Source of the DNA: Zygnema cylindricum
Taxonomy: Eukaryota; Streptophyta; Zygnematophyceae; Zygnematales; Zygnemataceae
Length of the DNA: 54,188 nucleotides
Direction: 5' to 3'
Assembly: GCA_037447655.1 (NCBI GenBank)
Contig: JBBHKE010000348.1
Coordinates: 1 to 54,188, forward strand
Position numbers and translations under genes: made by a program. The stretch's first letter is position 1, and each line of letters opens with the position of its first letter. Below the pieces are notes generated by a model. It worked only from the letters and a program-made list of their open reading frames with translations, had not been told where the DNA came from and searched no databases. Positions 34,292-46,412 of the stretch are shown here, in pieces.

Positions 34292-36138
34292 CATTGCCAA
34301 CAGTTGTTACGTTAAAGGATTTGAACAGTGTTAATGTGAAATAACCTAAAAAAAACTAATTCATTGTAAAAAGACGTGGAAAATTGTAGTCGACCGCTTT
34401 AAATAATTTAGCTAAAAGTAGCAATTGACCTAGTGTAGCGCTTCGCGATCAACATCACTTGGAACGTCGCCATACTAGCTAGCAAATAATTAATGTTAAC
34501 AAGTTAATAAGAATCTCTACACTAAATTGCGTTTTAGTACGTGGCTCGTTATATACCACTTGTCACAATAATGTTATTAACACTGTTATGAATTTAGTTT
34601 TAAAAAAACTGCTCATAAACGAGAGTGGTTACCTCTCGTAGCAGATGTCACTTTTAACAAACAATGTTGTATTGCAATGTTAGCCAAGGAGCAAAAATTT
34701 ATGGCAATACATATTACTATTCGGAGCTCACCGTTAAATGTGCAACTCACGTACAAGGCTCAATCCCACAAGTTTTAAAAATACTTGTCTAATGAGACTT
34801 AGCCCCCTTTTAAGTAAAAACCATATTGTTAATTACCAACATGACTTAGTTGAGGTTCGATCAATATAATACTAGTCGACCCTCGACCTTCACCACTTTT
34901 TCCATCTCAATACCACCATCGTCTGGTGTACAGTAGCAAAAGCAACTTAACCGCATAAGAGGTGGAACGAGTAGCATCCTTTTTTTTTCTTTTGTGTCTT
35001 TCTAACGCATATACCATTCTTGCTCAAATCCTTTAGCATTATGACTCTCATTTGCTTTGATTTTTTTTGTTAAGTGTATTTAAACGTTCTGAGGTAGTTG
35101 GGTTTATTATTTTTTTTTGTTTATAACATAATTTATTTTTTAGGGATTTTTTGATTTTAAAGGCTACATGGTTTTTAAGGTTTAATTGTTGTTATGAGTT
35201 ATGACTCAATTTCTTTGCATCCCTAATTTGATATATACATATATAAATATATATATTTATACATATATATACATATATAATGGGTGTGTGTGCGTGTGTG
35301 TGTGTGTGTGTGTTAGCAAGTGAAATGAAATACTTTAGGAACTCGCAAAATCAAATAATACAAGTACATAACGAGTGACAATCATGGTCGACTACAAAAT
35401 TTCTTGCTTTCTATGCCTTTTGTATTAAACGGTACACTATAAAGACGTAATATTGTCATGATCGGTTATGAATTATACTAGTACAATAAAGTCGGCAATT
35501 CATTTAGAAATTTAAAAGTTTGTAAATGATACATATGATAAAACAATATTTTTGAACATTTGAAGAACCGTTTAAAAGTCAAGATATATTTATTTTGTAT
35601 TGATCTTACTCAATGATGGTATAATATTACACTTCTTATCGTTGTTTGTGTTAAATATATTTTGTGCACAAGGAAAGCAATTAAAAGGTGAAAAACTCAC
35701 CAATCTTGAAAAACGGTGAAGATAATAAAAATAATTTGATTGCCTGAACAATGTTCAACACTAAATACGCTGGACAACGTAGTGTCTAGTATTGTGCATC
35801 TGTAGTCGGACAAAATCGATATGACCGATAGCCGCTACGTACATTTCTCGGTCCCTCAACTGATAGATATTACCGGTTTTTTACCTTCATAAATTGATCG
35901 CTTGTAATTCTCACCGCACGATATCGATGGAGTTATCAGCTGTACTATAATAATATTAGAATATAGTATATATTTCATGTGTGTAGCATACTAAAACGTA
36001 CCATTCTAAAGGTGTGACCGTCCTCGGTCACGGTCGTTTGGTCAGGCAGCTCGACGTGTCGGAGTGACGGCGTGACGTTGCTCGAAAGAAGGCCAACGCA
36101 GAGGAAATAGTTAAATAAATAAAAGGAATTGCTAATCG
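34292..36138. other. AT-rich intergenic DNA with a TA/TG microsatellite
   Basis: Mostly AT-rich. Bases 35229-35313 are an ATATAC/ATATAT tract followed by (TG)n with one interruption. A 14-bp sequence GGAATTGCTAATCG at 36125-36138 recurs at 36415-36428. No gene was recognised. Confidence 0.5.
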
Positions 36139-36700
36139 TTATAATAGTTATACTTTGTCAAAACAAGCATTCTATTTAGAGGATAATCAACCTGCGTGAC
36201 CTTTTATACGGTCATTCACATGAATATTCCACGTAGCAGTTTTTTCAGTTTTGATGGTTGCGGTACTTCAGGTGTTTATCGAAGCTGTTGTAATTGACAA
36301 ATGTACTGTACTTCTATCACGTGCCGAATACTGACACCATGACAACATAGGTTGTTCGTCATGAGTGTACTATGTAACGAGGTGAGACCATATTACTATT
36401 TAGTATTTATTTAGGGAATTGCTAATCGCAGATTTTATTTTTGCTGCGCGCAGGTAATGTAGTTGTCAAAAATTGTACATTTGAAGTACAGTATAGTACA
36501 AGTTAAGTACATTTGAGTTCAGATTTAACGGTCAATTCGTCGAACAATTGTGACTGGTGAAATATTGTAACGACGGTTAAAAAAGAGTCGCGCTTGCGAA
36601 CGTCGACCGTCATAAAAAAAAAATAATTCACACGGCCGGCGTAGGTTTACAGTAACAAAGCTGCGGCAACCACACGTAAATAAAACAGCTGTGCGTAGGT
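36139..36700 (-). repeat. Inverted-repeat arm (repeat Y, copy 2)
   Basis: This arm is the reverse complement of about 44833-45375 over some 550 bp. Matching words include CAAACAAGCATTCTATTTAG against CTAAATAGAATGCTTAATTTG, and TAGTATTTATTTAGGGAATT. Its inner part is the repeat Y family also present at 31770-31985. The pair encloses the copia element. Confidence 0.8.
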
Positions 36701-36898
36701 CGCTTCTCACGTCACGTGAGCTCCAATGTGAGAGCACATGTTGGCATTTAAGTGTGTACTTTATTTTGCTTTTATGTGCGCATTTCATTTTTTCCGTGAA
36801 TGTGAATAAATGTGAAGTACGTTGTAAATGTAGGAATGTTGATTCTTTAATAGTGTGGCTTCATTTGGTCGCACGTGACCACGCGCTTTTTGCAACTC

Positions 36899-37930
36899 TG
36901 TGTCCTCCATTGGATCACAAAATACAGGAAGCCTCTAGATAGTATTCAACTAACCCACTTCAAACCACAACTACTGCTATCCAGGAAGGCAAAATGGCAG
37001 TTTGACTGCACCTCTATGCAGCTTCGACTCTCTTGAGTACGTAGCAGAAAAAATCACTGAAAACGGCCAACCAGCCGATAAGTTATAAGCCGGCAAAAAT
37101 GCCAATTTATATAACCTCTCAAAGAGAGAGAAGACCATCTACCAGATTTTTCTAAGTCCTAGCTCCCTCTCACAACCGTTAGCTACTAACTGTACGAACG
37201 AATCAAAATACTGTTAAGTACATAAAAGTACTATCGCCGATGTACTTTTTGTACGACCTTTGTACGACAAGGCCATTAAGCGGACGCGTGTCCTATTTTC
37301 CACTCGTCCGTATGTTCCTCGGAATTCCCGCGACCGAATGTTATCTCTCCACGTGGCGCCAGGTCATGCCACGTCACTAAACGCCAAAGCGACCATTCCG
37401 GGATTTCGGTGATGATGTGCGCCGTTGGATTTGACTTGAAATGTAATCTCAGCCGTTATAAATAACTGCGCGATATTTGTTTCGCTGTCGAAACAAAATG
37501 CGCGGTGTCCGTTTCAAAGTAATATCGTACTTCGTACTTTACAAAAACTGTATCTATGCATGTCGTATATAGTTTCAGTTAAATGAATTAGTTCATTCCT
37601 AAATTTAGAAATATCTATCAAACCCTATAGCATTTAGCATTAATCATAGACTAATAAGATTAAGGTGACCGTTACTGGCCAACTTGACGGAAGGCAGGTA
37701 CCAGGATCAAATCATGGGTACGTCAAGTCTATTTTTAGTAACTTACTAAAAATATTTGCCTGTTGAACTAAGGCAGCCATGGATCAACCACCCTCTCTAT
37801 CCTTCAGTGACTACAACAAGTATGGGGGCTAGAAAGAGTAGGTGGAGGCAGGCTGTCCGTCCTTTTCTTTTCCTTTTATATTAACATATTTAAACCTAGA
37901 AAATACTCTAGAAATCTATTAATTTCAACA
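36899..37930 (-). repeat. Copia 3' LTR, 1032 bp
   Basis: On the plus strand it starts TGTGTCCTCCATTGG and ends TTAATTTCAACA. On the coding strand it begins TG and ends CA. It matches 42275-43296 along its whole length with scattered substitutions and small indels. It contains a TTTATA-rich stretch and GTACTTTTTGTACGACC repeats. Confidence 0.92.
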
Positions 37931-37944
37931 CTCCAATTATTATC

Positions 37945-40900
37945 TAGTCTAATTTTACCTTCAGTTTTAGTCCACATTTTTCTCTACAATATTTCAATTT
38001 AGGAGAGGGCACTAGTTTTGTCATCATATCAGCCATCATTTCTTCATGAGATCTATATACAAGATTCACAATCTTATTCTCAACTTTTTCCCTCATAAAA
38101 CTCAATCTTATTTCCATATGCTTATCTTTAAAATGATGTTTTGGATTAGCTGCAGTTGCAATGGCAGCTTGATTATCACAAAACACTTCATGCACTCCCT
38201 CCTTCATATACCCCAGTTCTTGCAGCAAGGATTTGACCAACATCAACTCTTTCACAGCAGAACAAGAGGCCATGTACTTAGCCTCCATAGTAGACTGAGC
38301 AACCACCTTTTGTTGCTTACTGCTCCAACAGCATGCACCTTCCCCAACATACAACTTATACCCAGAAGTGCATCTTCTCATAATTGCGTCCCCATAGCTG
38401 GCATCACTCCAAGAAGTGATGTCAGTGTGCTCCCCTCCAAAATGCAACCATAACTCTCTAGTTCCTACCAGATATCTCATGACTCTCTTGGCTACCTCCC
38501 AGTCTCTCTTCGTAGGATCTTTAAGACTCTTACTGAGTACTCCAACTGCCTGCTGCCGCTTTGTCTGGCCTGGTACAGTTCATAAAATAGATTAAACAGC
38601 CTACGACCTGTCTATAAGGGATAGACTTCATAAACTCTCTCTCTTCTGGACTCATCTGATCATCTAAGATCATCACTCCTCTTTTTACACTCCCATCACT
38701 TACTTTTTTGAAGTCCATGGGAGTGGTACAACTGTTAGCATTTTCCATCTGGAATTTCTCAAGCATATTACCTATTGCTTCCTTCTGAGTAAGTCTGATA
38801 ATCTTCTTCCCCCTATCTCTCTCCATTTGGATCCTCAAAATATATCTTGCCTCCCCTAAATCCTTCATATCAAATCCGCTTCTAAGATCTTTCTTTAACT
38901 TATTGATTTTTTCCAAAGATTTACTCAACACAAGCAGATCATCCTCATAAATTGCAATAAAAATGACAACATTCTCATCTTCAAACATATAGATAGAATT
39001 GTCAAAGCTGATACGGATATATCGCAGACCAGTGAGAAACTCATCTAGTTTTTTATTCCACTGTCGGGAGCCTGCTTCAGTCCATATAAGGACTTTTTGA
39101 GCATGCAGCCTTTGCTCTCTTCTCCTTCTTCCACAAACCCCTCCGGTTGCCTCATGTAAATTTCTTCCTCTAACTCGCCATTAAGAAAAGCAGTCTTAAT
39201 GTCCATCTGGTGTATTTCTATGTCTTCCGCTGCTGCCAGACTGAGGATAATCCTTATTGATGGGAACCGAACAACTGGAGCAAAGGTCTCCTCATTGTCA
39301 ATCCCCTCGTTTTGGGTGAACCTTTTCGCTACCAATCGAGCGTTATATCTCTCAATGGTATTATCTGGGTTCAGTTTTAGTTTAAATACCCATTTACACC
39401 CAATAGGTTTTTATGTCTAGAGGAGAATCTGCTAATTCCCAAGTATTTGCTTCCATTATAGAAGCCATCTCATCATTTATGGCTCTAATCCATCTTTCTT
39501 TCTCTCGACTGTTCACTGCCTCCAAGTAAGACTGAGGCTCATCTGGGTGAGATAGCTTAGTTATCTTATGAGCGGCTTGTTTTTCCTGTATCCTTTTGCT
39601 GCTCCTCCTTCCTCCCTCAAACTCCGAAGCTAGAATGGATGGAAGTCTTGGATTTCTTCTCACTGTCTCATCGGCTTCCCTGTCCATGGAAGCTGGTTCT
39701 TGTCCCGTTTCTTTTATCTCCTCGAATTCCATAGGAGTATGTGAGGTTTCCGGTGAGTCTCCTGTATCTTGGATTTCCCCTAAATTTGTAATCACGATTT
39801 CACTCATGTGCCTTTCTGGAACGACCGAGTTCTCCTCACTTTCGGACTCAAATCTGATTTGTATCTTCTTTCTATATTTGAAGGGGTCAAATGACTTCCC
39901 TTCATCCATGACAACGAATAAATTGACCAGAATGATATCTTTCTTTGCTAAGTCATAGACTCTATATCCCTTAACATCCTCATCATATCCCACAAAGTAT
40001 CCAGGTTTTCCCTTAGCATCTAGTTTCCAATTTTTCTTATCCGTGTCAAGGCTGTAAACTTGGCTACCGAATACTTTAAGGTGTGAGATATCTAGTTTCC
40101 TTCCAACCCATCTCTCAGAAGGTGTCATTCTCTTTACAACTGAGGTAAGGACTCTATTCTTAATGTAGTTGGCACAGTTCATTGCTTCGGCCCAAAATAT
40201 TTTTCCAATTTTCTTGTCTGCCAACATACTGCATGCACTATCTCCTAGTGTTCGATTCAACCTCTCAGCTACTTCATTTTGTTTCGGGCTATATGATACA
40301 GTTTTTTGGTGCTGCACTCTCTCATCTCTCAGATATTCCTCAAACTGGCAAGAGGTATATTCCCCCCCCATTATCACTCTTTATCCTTTTAATGGGGGTT
40401 TCATTCATCTTCTCACTCCATGCTTTATATTCTTTGAAGTATGTTGATGCTTCAGACTTTGTTTTCAGAAAGTAGACTGTAAAGCATCTAGACCAGTCAT
40501 CGGTTGTTGTCATCATAAACCTCTTTCCTCAAATCGAAGGTACTTTTGCATGTCCCCAAATATCTGTGTGGACCAAATCTTACAATTTCTCACCTCTATA
40601 TGTGGCGGCTTTGGGAAAGGGAAGTCTGTGAGCCTTACATTCAGCACAACCACTACAATCATCCATCATTTCATTATCCCCAAAGTGAATGCCTTCTACT
40701 ACCCCAAGTTTTTTCATTTCCCTCAACCTATCAAAATGCACATGCCCCAACCGCTTATGCCAAATCATCAACTTAGGAACACCAACATAGTAAGCATTAT
40801 TCTTTTCATTACTCAGGTTAAGCCTAAACATTCCTTGACTACCTTTATCTACCGTAAAGTAGACTTTATCCCCATACATAGTTGTAGAGACTCCCTTTCT

Positions 40901-42271
40901 AGTGAAAGTATCAAACTCTTTGTCATGTAACACAGACGTAGAGACAAGATTTTTACTCAGTTGGGGAATGTACACTACATCTGAGAATGTAAGTATAGAA
41001 GTCTTACCCTCCACTAAGACTTTCAGATATACAGACCCACTAGATCTGTACTAACCACTCTCTCATCCCCATACTCTATCTCTACAGTAGGGATCTTTCT
41101 TAGCTTAGTGAAGAGTTCTTTATCACGACACATATGCATGGATGCACCTGAGTCGATAATCCATCCTTCATGTGGAGCTTCTAGAATTGCTCCAATGGCA
41201 CACTTCTGTCTCCGTGGGATCTTCTTCTTCTCCAGACTCTCGTCAAGAACAAGCTCCCCATCCTCCTCAGAGGGCTCATCCTCGGTTTCTCTTGTCACTT
41301 TTGTAACCACAAGTGCCTTTTTCTTCCATCCGGAAGAACCCCCTCCACGGTTCTCTTAGAGCCTCAACTCTGACAGCTTGACACAATCTGCCATGAATTG
41401 TCCCGGCTTTTTGCAAAAATGACAAAGACCCTTTGGGGGCCTCTGTCCCCCAGTATGATCTCTTTCCCCTCTGTAAGGTTTCTTCGGGTCCTTCCCCCAT
41501 CGGTCCCCTCCTGCTCTTTCCTCCTCTTGAATGCTCTTTCCTCTCCTAATCTCCATTGTGTTTTCCTGCACAAGTATCATCCTGACCACTGTGTTCCATT
41601 TCCAAGAACTATCATGCATTTCCTTTACTTGGTACACAATGTTCTCGAACTCATTCGGTAACTTCATGATAAGGGTGTTAACTTTCATTTTTATTGTACC
41701 TGTCTACCCGGCACTTTCCATCTCCATATACAAACAAGAAAGATCATTACAGTAATCTAACATCTTTCCTCCTTTGTAAGTGTAACTCACTAGCTTTTGC
41801 TCAGCCAACTGGAGCTCCTGAATAGTTCCAGCTCTATAAACCTCCACCAAACTCACCAGAATTCCTCAGCCTTGTAAATGTGAAGAGGAGTGGCCAAAGC
41901 TTGAGTGAGGTGCCTCATAATGAAGTTTTTGGCAGCCATGTTTACATCCTCCCACACTTGAGTATCGTTCTCCGGGTCTTCACGGTCGCCGGTACTGTGG
42001 CAATAGGAGTAAGGGGTGTCTCCTTCCCTTTCCCCTTTTCGGACACACTGCTGTCCCCATCATCTGCCTCCTCCACTGAGGCAGCCGTTGCTACAAGAAA
42101 CCCTACTCCTCCAAATTCTGGTGGAGTTCCCGAAGATAGACGTTTCACTTGTCCACTGAAGATACCCCAGTATCGTTTTTCGCACAAAGCTTCCATCATC
42201 ATGGCTTCCCAATAGATGAACCCGAATCCATTGAAGGTGGGCACCCTAGAGGGCGGGCCCATAACCTGCAA
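37945..42271 (-). pseudogene. Copia gag-pol, disrupted
   Basis: Read on the minus strand from 42271 down. Gag fragments (42271-41360) end in a zinc knuckle CHFCKKPGQFMADC, where the usual His of the CCHC motif is Gln. Protease has DSGAS at about 41150. The integrase N-terminus has WHKRLGH and CSGCAEC near 40700; its core has HTDIWG near 40560 and SDNGG near 40375. A run of eight G at about 40371 shifts the frame there, and stops flank HTDIWG. Reverse transcriptase has MDIKTAFLNGE near 39200 and IYEDD (usually YVDD) near 38950, with another frameshift at about 39045. RNase H has WSDASYGD and MEAKYMA and ends at 37945. All catalytic segments are recognisable but the reading frame is broken at several places. 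Confidence 0.9.
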
Positions 42272-42274
42272 TTA

Positions 42275-43296
42275 TGTGTCCTCCATTGGATCACAGAATA
42301 CAGGAAGCCCCCAGATAGTATTTAACAAACCCACTTCAAGCCACAACCACTGCTGTCCAGGAGCGCAAAATGACAGTTTGACTGCACCTGTGTGCAGCGT
42401 GGACTCCCTTGAGTCCGTTGCAAAAAAAATCAGTGAAAATGGCCAACCAGCCGATAAGTTATAAGCTGGCAAAAATGCCAATTTATACAACCTCTCAAAG
42501 AGAGAGAAGACCATCTACTAGATTTTTCTAAGTCTTAGCTCCCTCTCACAACCCTTATCTACTAACTGTACGAACGAATCAGAATACTGTAAAGTACATA
42601 AAAGTATTACTGCCGATGTACTTTTTGTACGACCTTTGTACGACAAAGCCATTAAGCGGACGCGTGTCCTATTTTCCACTCGTCCGTACGTTCCTCGGAA
42701 TTCCCGCGACCGAATATTATCTCTCCACGTGGCGCCAAGTCATGCCATGTCACTAAACGCCAAAGTGACTATTCTGGGATTTTGGCGATGATGTGCGCCG
42801 TTGGATCTAACTTGAAATGTAATCTCAGCCGTTATAAATACTTGCACGATATTTGTTTCGCTGTCGAAACAAAATGCGCAGTATCCGTTTTAAAGTAATA
42901 TCGTACTTCGTACTTTATAAAACTGTATCTATGCATGCCGTATAGAGTTTCAGTTAAATGAATTTGTTCCCTCCTACATACATATATATTTATCACATAC
43001 AATAGCATTTAGCAATGGTCCTAGTCGAATAGGATAAAGCTGACCGCTATCGGCCAACTTGACTAACGGCAGGTACCGGGATCAAATCCCGGGTTTGTCA
43101 GGTATATTTTTAGTAACCTACTAAAAAAAACTGCCCGTTGAACTAAGGTAGCCATGGATCAACCACCCTCTCTATCCTTCAAAAACTACAACAAGTATGG
43201 GGGCTAGAGAGAGGAGGTGGAGGCAGGCTGTCCGTCCTTTTCTTTTCTTTTTAAATTAAACCTAGAAAATACTCTAGAAATCTATTAATTTCAACA
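42275..43296 (-). repeat. Copia 5' LTR, 1022 bp
   Basis: Upstream LTR of the element on its coding strand, matching 36899-37930. Around 43069-43100 it contains GTACCGGGATCAAATCCCGG, a perfect 5-bp stem with a 7-nt loop resembling a tRNA T-arm. Confidence 0.92.
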
Positions 43297-43359
43297 TTTT
43301 TTATCATTTAGTTTCATCAATATTTTACGGGTACGCTTTTTTATCTTGTAAAATTATAA

Positions 43360-43787
43360 CCACCAACGTGGGACGGTATTAAAGTTTAATAGTACAATGA
43401 AAATGAAAACAACGCAACGGAAATGCTATTTACATTCGAACTACAACCGCATTTCATTATATGATGACGATTGATAGTTGAATATGTAACTCCGCTTAAT
43501 TTACATGTAACCTTCAACGGTGGTCCGACGTAACTGACCTTCAGCGCGACAAAGAATACTAACGCCATAATGACGTCAAAATATACAGACTAACAGTTTT
43601 TATACGTCGACGTAATTTAGTGTTCATAATTATCGCGCAAATAATTATTGCCGACATAACCCAATATAGAATACTTAAATCAATTAGAGTAAACTTCCTC
43701 TAAGAAAACATTTTATCACATAAATTAGCGTTCATTACTTTTTTTTTTACTCTAATTTTTTCATTACTCTAATTATGATTCACGTTG
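43360..43787 (-). mobile_element. Second copy of the 509-bp TA-target MITE (diverged)
   Basis: Reverse complement of 47370-47878 over most of its length: TTTAGTGTTCATAATT, GCCGACATAACCCAATA and AGAGTAAACTTCCTCT on this strand. The right end ATTATGATTCACGTTG is followed by TA (43788-43789). The left boundary near 43360 is unclear. Confidence 0.6.
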
Positions 43788-44124
43788 TACTGTACTGCAC
43801 TATAGTTTTAGAATTTTTTGTTTTTTTTTAAATCATAGATGTCTCATTCGTACGGATTTTGGTATTTTTACAAAATTTCTTTATTTTTTTCTGTATTTTG
43901 AATCTTTCGTAAAATGCGTATACTTTTCGTACGGAACAAACGTACGGATGTATTGTACGGACAATTTCAAAAAAAGGGTTGAAAGTACACCATGTATCGC
44001 TATTAGAGTTAAAAAATAATTAGTGTCAAAACATTATTAGTGTTACTAACTCTATTTGGTGTCTTAGGGCCAAATGCCAACAAAAATTAACAATAAATTA
44101 TACACCTAACACTAAATTGGATAT

Positions 44125-44655
44125 AGACGCGATAGTCTATGTTCACATATTCGACGCTTTAAAATGTGAGAACAGGTTCTATTGATTTTCCCTCGTCTTT
44201 ATGACTTAAAATAAAACATGAGTACGCTTTTCTGTGGCGACGCACTCAATTTCCACTGTCGACGCCTTGTATCAGACATTTATTTTGTACGACCGTACGA
44301 AGTAAGGAGCACTTATTGTACACAATAACACATTTCATACATTGCACATTTTAAAAAGAATCGAAATTATAATAACTAACGATATATTAACAAAGCCTAT
44401 GGTCTGTGCTCATATATTCGACGCTTGAACATGCGAGAACAGGGTCTCGCGATTTTCCTCCGTCTTTATGACTTGAATCAAAAACGAGTACGCTAAACCG
44501 TGGCGACACACTCAATTTCTCATGTCGACACCTATTACCTGACACATATTTTTTACATCTGTACAAAATTAAGAGCAGTATTAGTACGGAATAACATATT
44601 TAGTACATTGCACTTTTAAAAAACAGTCGAGATTATAGTAACTAACTCTAATTAA
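44125..44655. repeat. ~265-bp tandem duplication
   Basis: Two consecutive diverged copies (about 44125-44385 and 44393-44655) share CATATTCGACGCTT, GCGAGAACAGG/GTGAGAACAGG, TCTTTATGACTT, GAGTACGCT, CACTCAATTTC and TTTAGTACATTGCAC-like words in the same order. No coding was recognised. Confidence 0.85.
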
Positions 44656-44824
44656 ATAGTGCGTGTATTAACATGAAAAAAAATTAAGTTTGATTAAGTT
44701 GTAGTAGTATTTTTGATAAAATGTTTTTCTATTTCTTCTTTTATTATAAAGTCAAAGTAGGTCAACGCATTTTAAAAACTTTTAAATTTTGTTTCATGCG
44801 CATATTCGTTATTTTTTGGGCGTT

Positions 44825-45395
44825 TCATGCGTGCGTTTATAACTTTGGTTGCCGCAGTTTTATAACCGTAAACCTGCGCCGCCCGAGTAAATTGTTTTTT
44901 TTTTTTTTGACGGTCGACGTTCGCAAGCGCGACACTTTTTAAACCATCGTTACAATATTTCACCAGTCAAAATTGTTTGACGGATTGACCGTCAAATCTG
45001 AAGTCAAAGGTACCTAACTTGTACTATACTGTACTTCAAATGTACAATTTTTGACAACTACAGTACCAGCACTCAGCAAAAATTGTCTCTGCGATTAGCA
45101 ATTCCCTAAATAAATACTAAATAGTAATATGGTCTCACCTCGTCACATGGTACACTCATGACGAACAACCTATGTTGTCATGATGTCAGTATTCGACAAG
45201 TGACAAAAGTACAACACATTCGTCATTTACAACCGCTTCGATAAACACCTGAAGTACCACAACCAGCAAAACTGCAAAAACTTCTACGAGGAATATTCAT
45301 GTGAACGAATGTACAAAAGGCCGCGTAGGTTGATTATCCCCTAAATAGAATGCTTAATTTGACAAAGTATAACTAATATATGAACCAATATCTTG
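44825..45395 (+). repeat. Inverted-repeat arm (repeat Y, copy 3)
   Basis: Reverse complement partner of 36139-36700. Contains GGTTGCCGCAGTTTTATAAC, GACGGTCGACGTTCGCAAGC, CTAAATAAATACTAAATAGT and CTATGTTGTCATGATGTCAG. Confidence 0.8.
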
Positions 45396-45457
45396 TTATC
45401 GTTAGACCCCGAAAACCTCCATATCGGTTATCGGCCGTGGCCCATTGACGAATAATA

Positions 45458-45521
45458 CCACACTGCCCATCGTTATTAGGTCTAGCCAAAAATCACAAAA
45501 TAGTGTCGGAAATGCTATATA
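45458..45521. mobile_element. MITE left terminus, truncated
   Basis: ACACTGCCCATCGTTATTAG immediately after TACC matches the MITE family terminus, but no matching right end was found before the relic LTR begins at about 45522. Confidence 0.4.
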
Positions 45522-46412
45522 TGTTGATATTTGAGTATTTTCTAGGTCTATTAGGATAGAAATAGAGCACAGACAGCCTGCCTCTAACTCCCCTCTCCAA
45601 GCCCCCTCACTTGTCGTAGTCACTGAAGGCTGGATTGGGAGCTAGATTCATGGCTGCCTAAGCTCACTAGAGAAGGCAGGGGTAGATTTAGGTAGATGTA
45701 CCAAAAGGTACTTGACGAACCTAGGAATTGATCCAGATACTTGATGTCTGTCAAGTCACCCATAGTCGGTAGCTTTGTACGTTTAGTCTAGGACTAGTGC
45801 TAAGGTATATTAGGTTTGATATGTATATAAACATGGACACGTAGGATTTTCCATTTAATTAGATTACGATATATTGGACATAGAAACAGTTGTACTATTA
45901 GTACCTGACGAAACAAATAGTACGGAAAATTTTTCGACGGTCTGTATAAAATACCAATATCAATCGGACGGCCGTGGTTAGCGTAGGCTTCGCGAAAAGG
46001 ACGATTTGGCAGTTTGCGGACTCCGCCACTCCAGATGACACGTGGCTACATCATACGCGTTTACGGAATTTTCGGAACGGAAGACAACCAATCCGAATGT
46101 GACAAATGTCGATAATGGCGATGTCGTACACTATCCGTACATAAAGTACACCGATATCTATACTTCATTGTACGGTACAGTCTTGTGATTGGTCAGTACC
46201 ACAATAGTAGAGGGTTTAGAGAGGGGTTTGGGACTTAGAATATTTTGGGTAGGTAGCCGCCTCTCCCTATGAGCATGTTGTATAAAAAACAAACTTTGGC
46301 CAGCCATATTTATCAACTCAGTTGACCAAATTCAATGATTCTTTTTGCTGCGGACTCAAGGGAGTCCATGCAACACAAGGTTGTAGTCAGACAAAGTTTT
46401 GGCTTGCCTGGT
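45522..46412 (+). repeat. Relic copia LTR, opposite in orientation to the main element
   Basis: Starts TGTTGATATTTGAGTATTTT, matching the coding-strand LTR start of the main element. Further matches are CTAGGTCTATTAGGATAG..GACAGCCTGCC, TTCATGGCTGCCTAAG and the GGACTCAAGGGAGTCC block near 46359-46374. It is clearly diverged and truncated where reverse-transcriptase sequence begins. Confidence 0.75.

Larger units (their letters stand above)
36899..43296 (-). mobile_element. Ty1/copia LTR retrotransposon, degenerate, 6398 bp
   Basis: Two direct LTRs (36899-37930 and 42275-43296) enclose a minus-strand gag-pol remnant in the copia order protease, integrase, reverse transcriptase, RNase H. LTR ends read TGTTGAAATT...GGACACA on the coding strand. 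No 5-bp target duplication is evident (AACTC at left, TTTTT at right). The two LTRs differ at many positions. Frameshifts and stops in gag and pol show it is non-autonomous and not recent. Just inside the 5' LTR the coding strand reads GCAGGTTATGGGCCC, a possible primer-binding site, though its tRNA is not certain. Confidence 0.92.

Noticed and set aside
38046-38453. Open frame of 135 codons on the plus strand
   Set aside because: It is the antisense of the copia RNase H coding region, whose minus-strand frame has clear RNase H motifs.
36894-43301. Target-site duplication for the copia element
   Set aside because: The five bases outside the LTRs are AACTC and TTTTT; they do not match, so no duplication is claimed.
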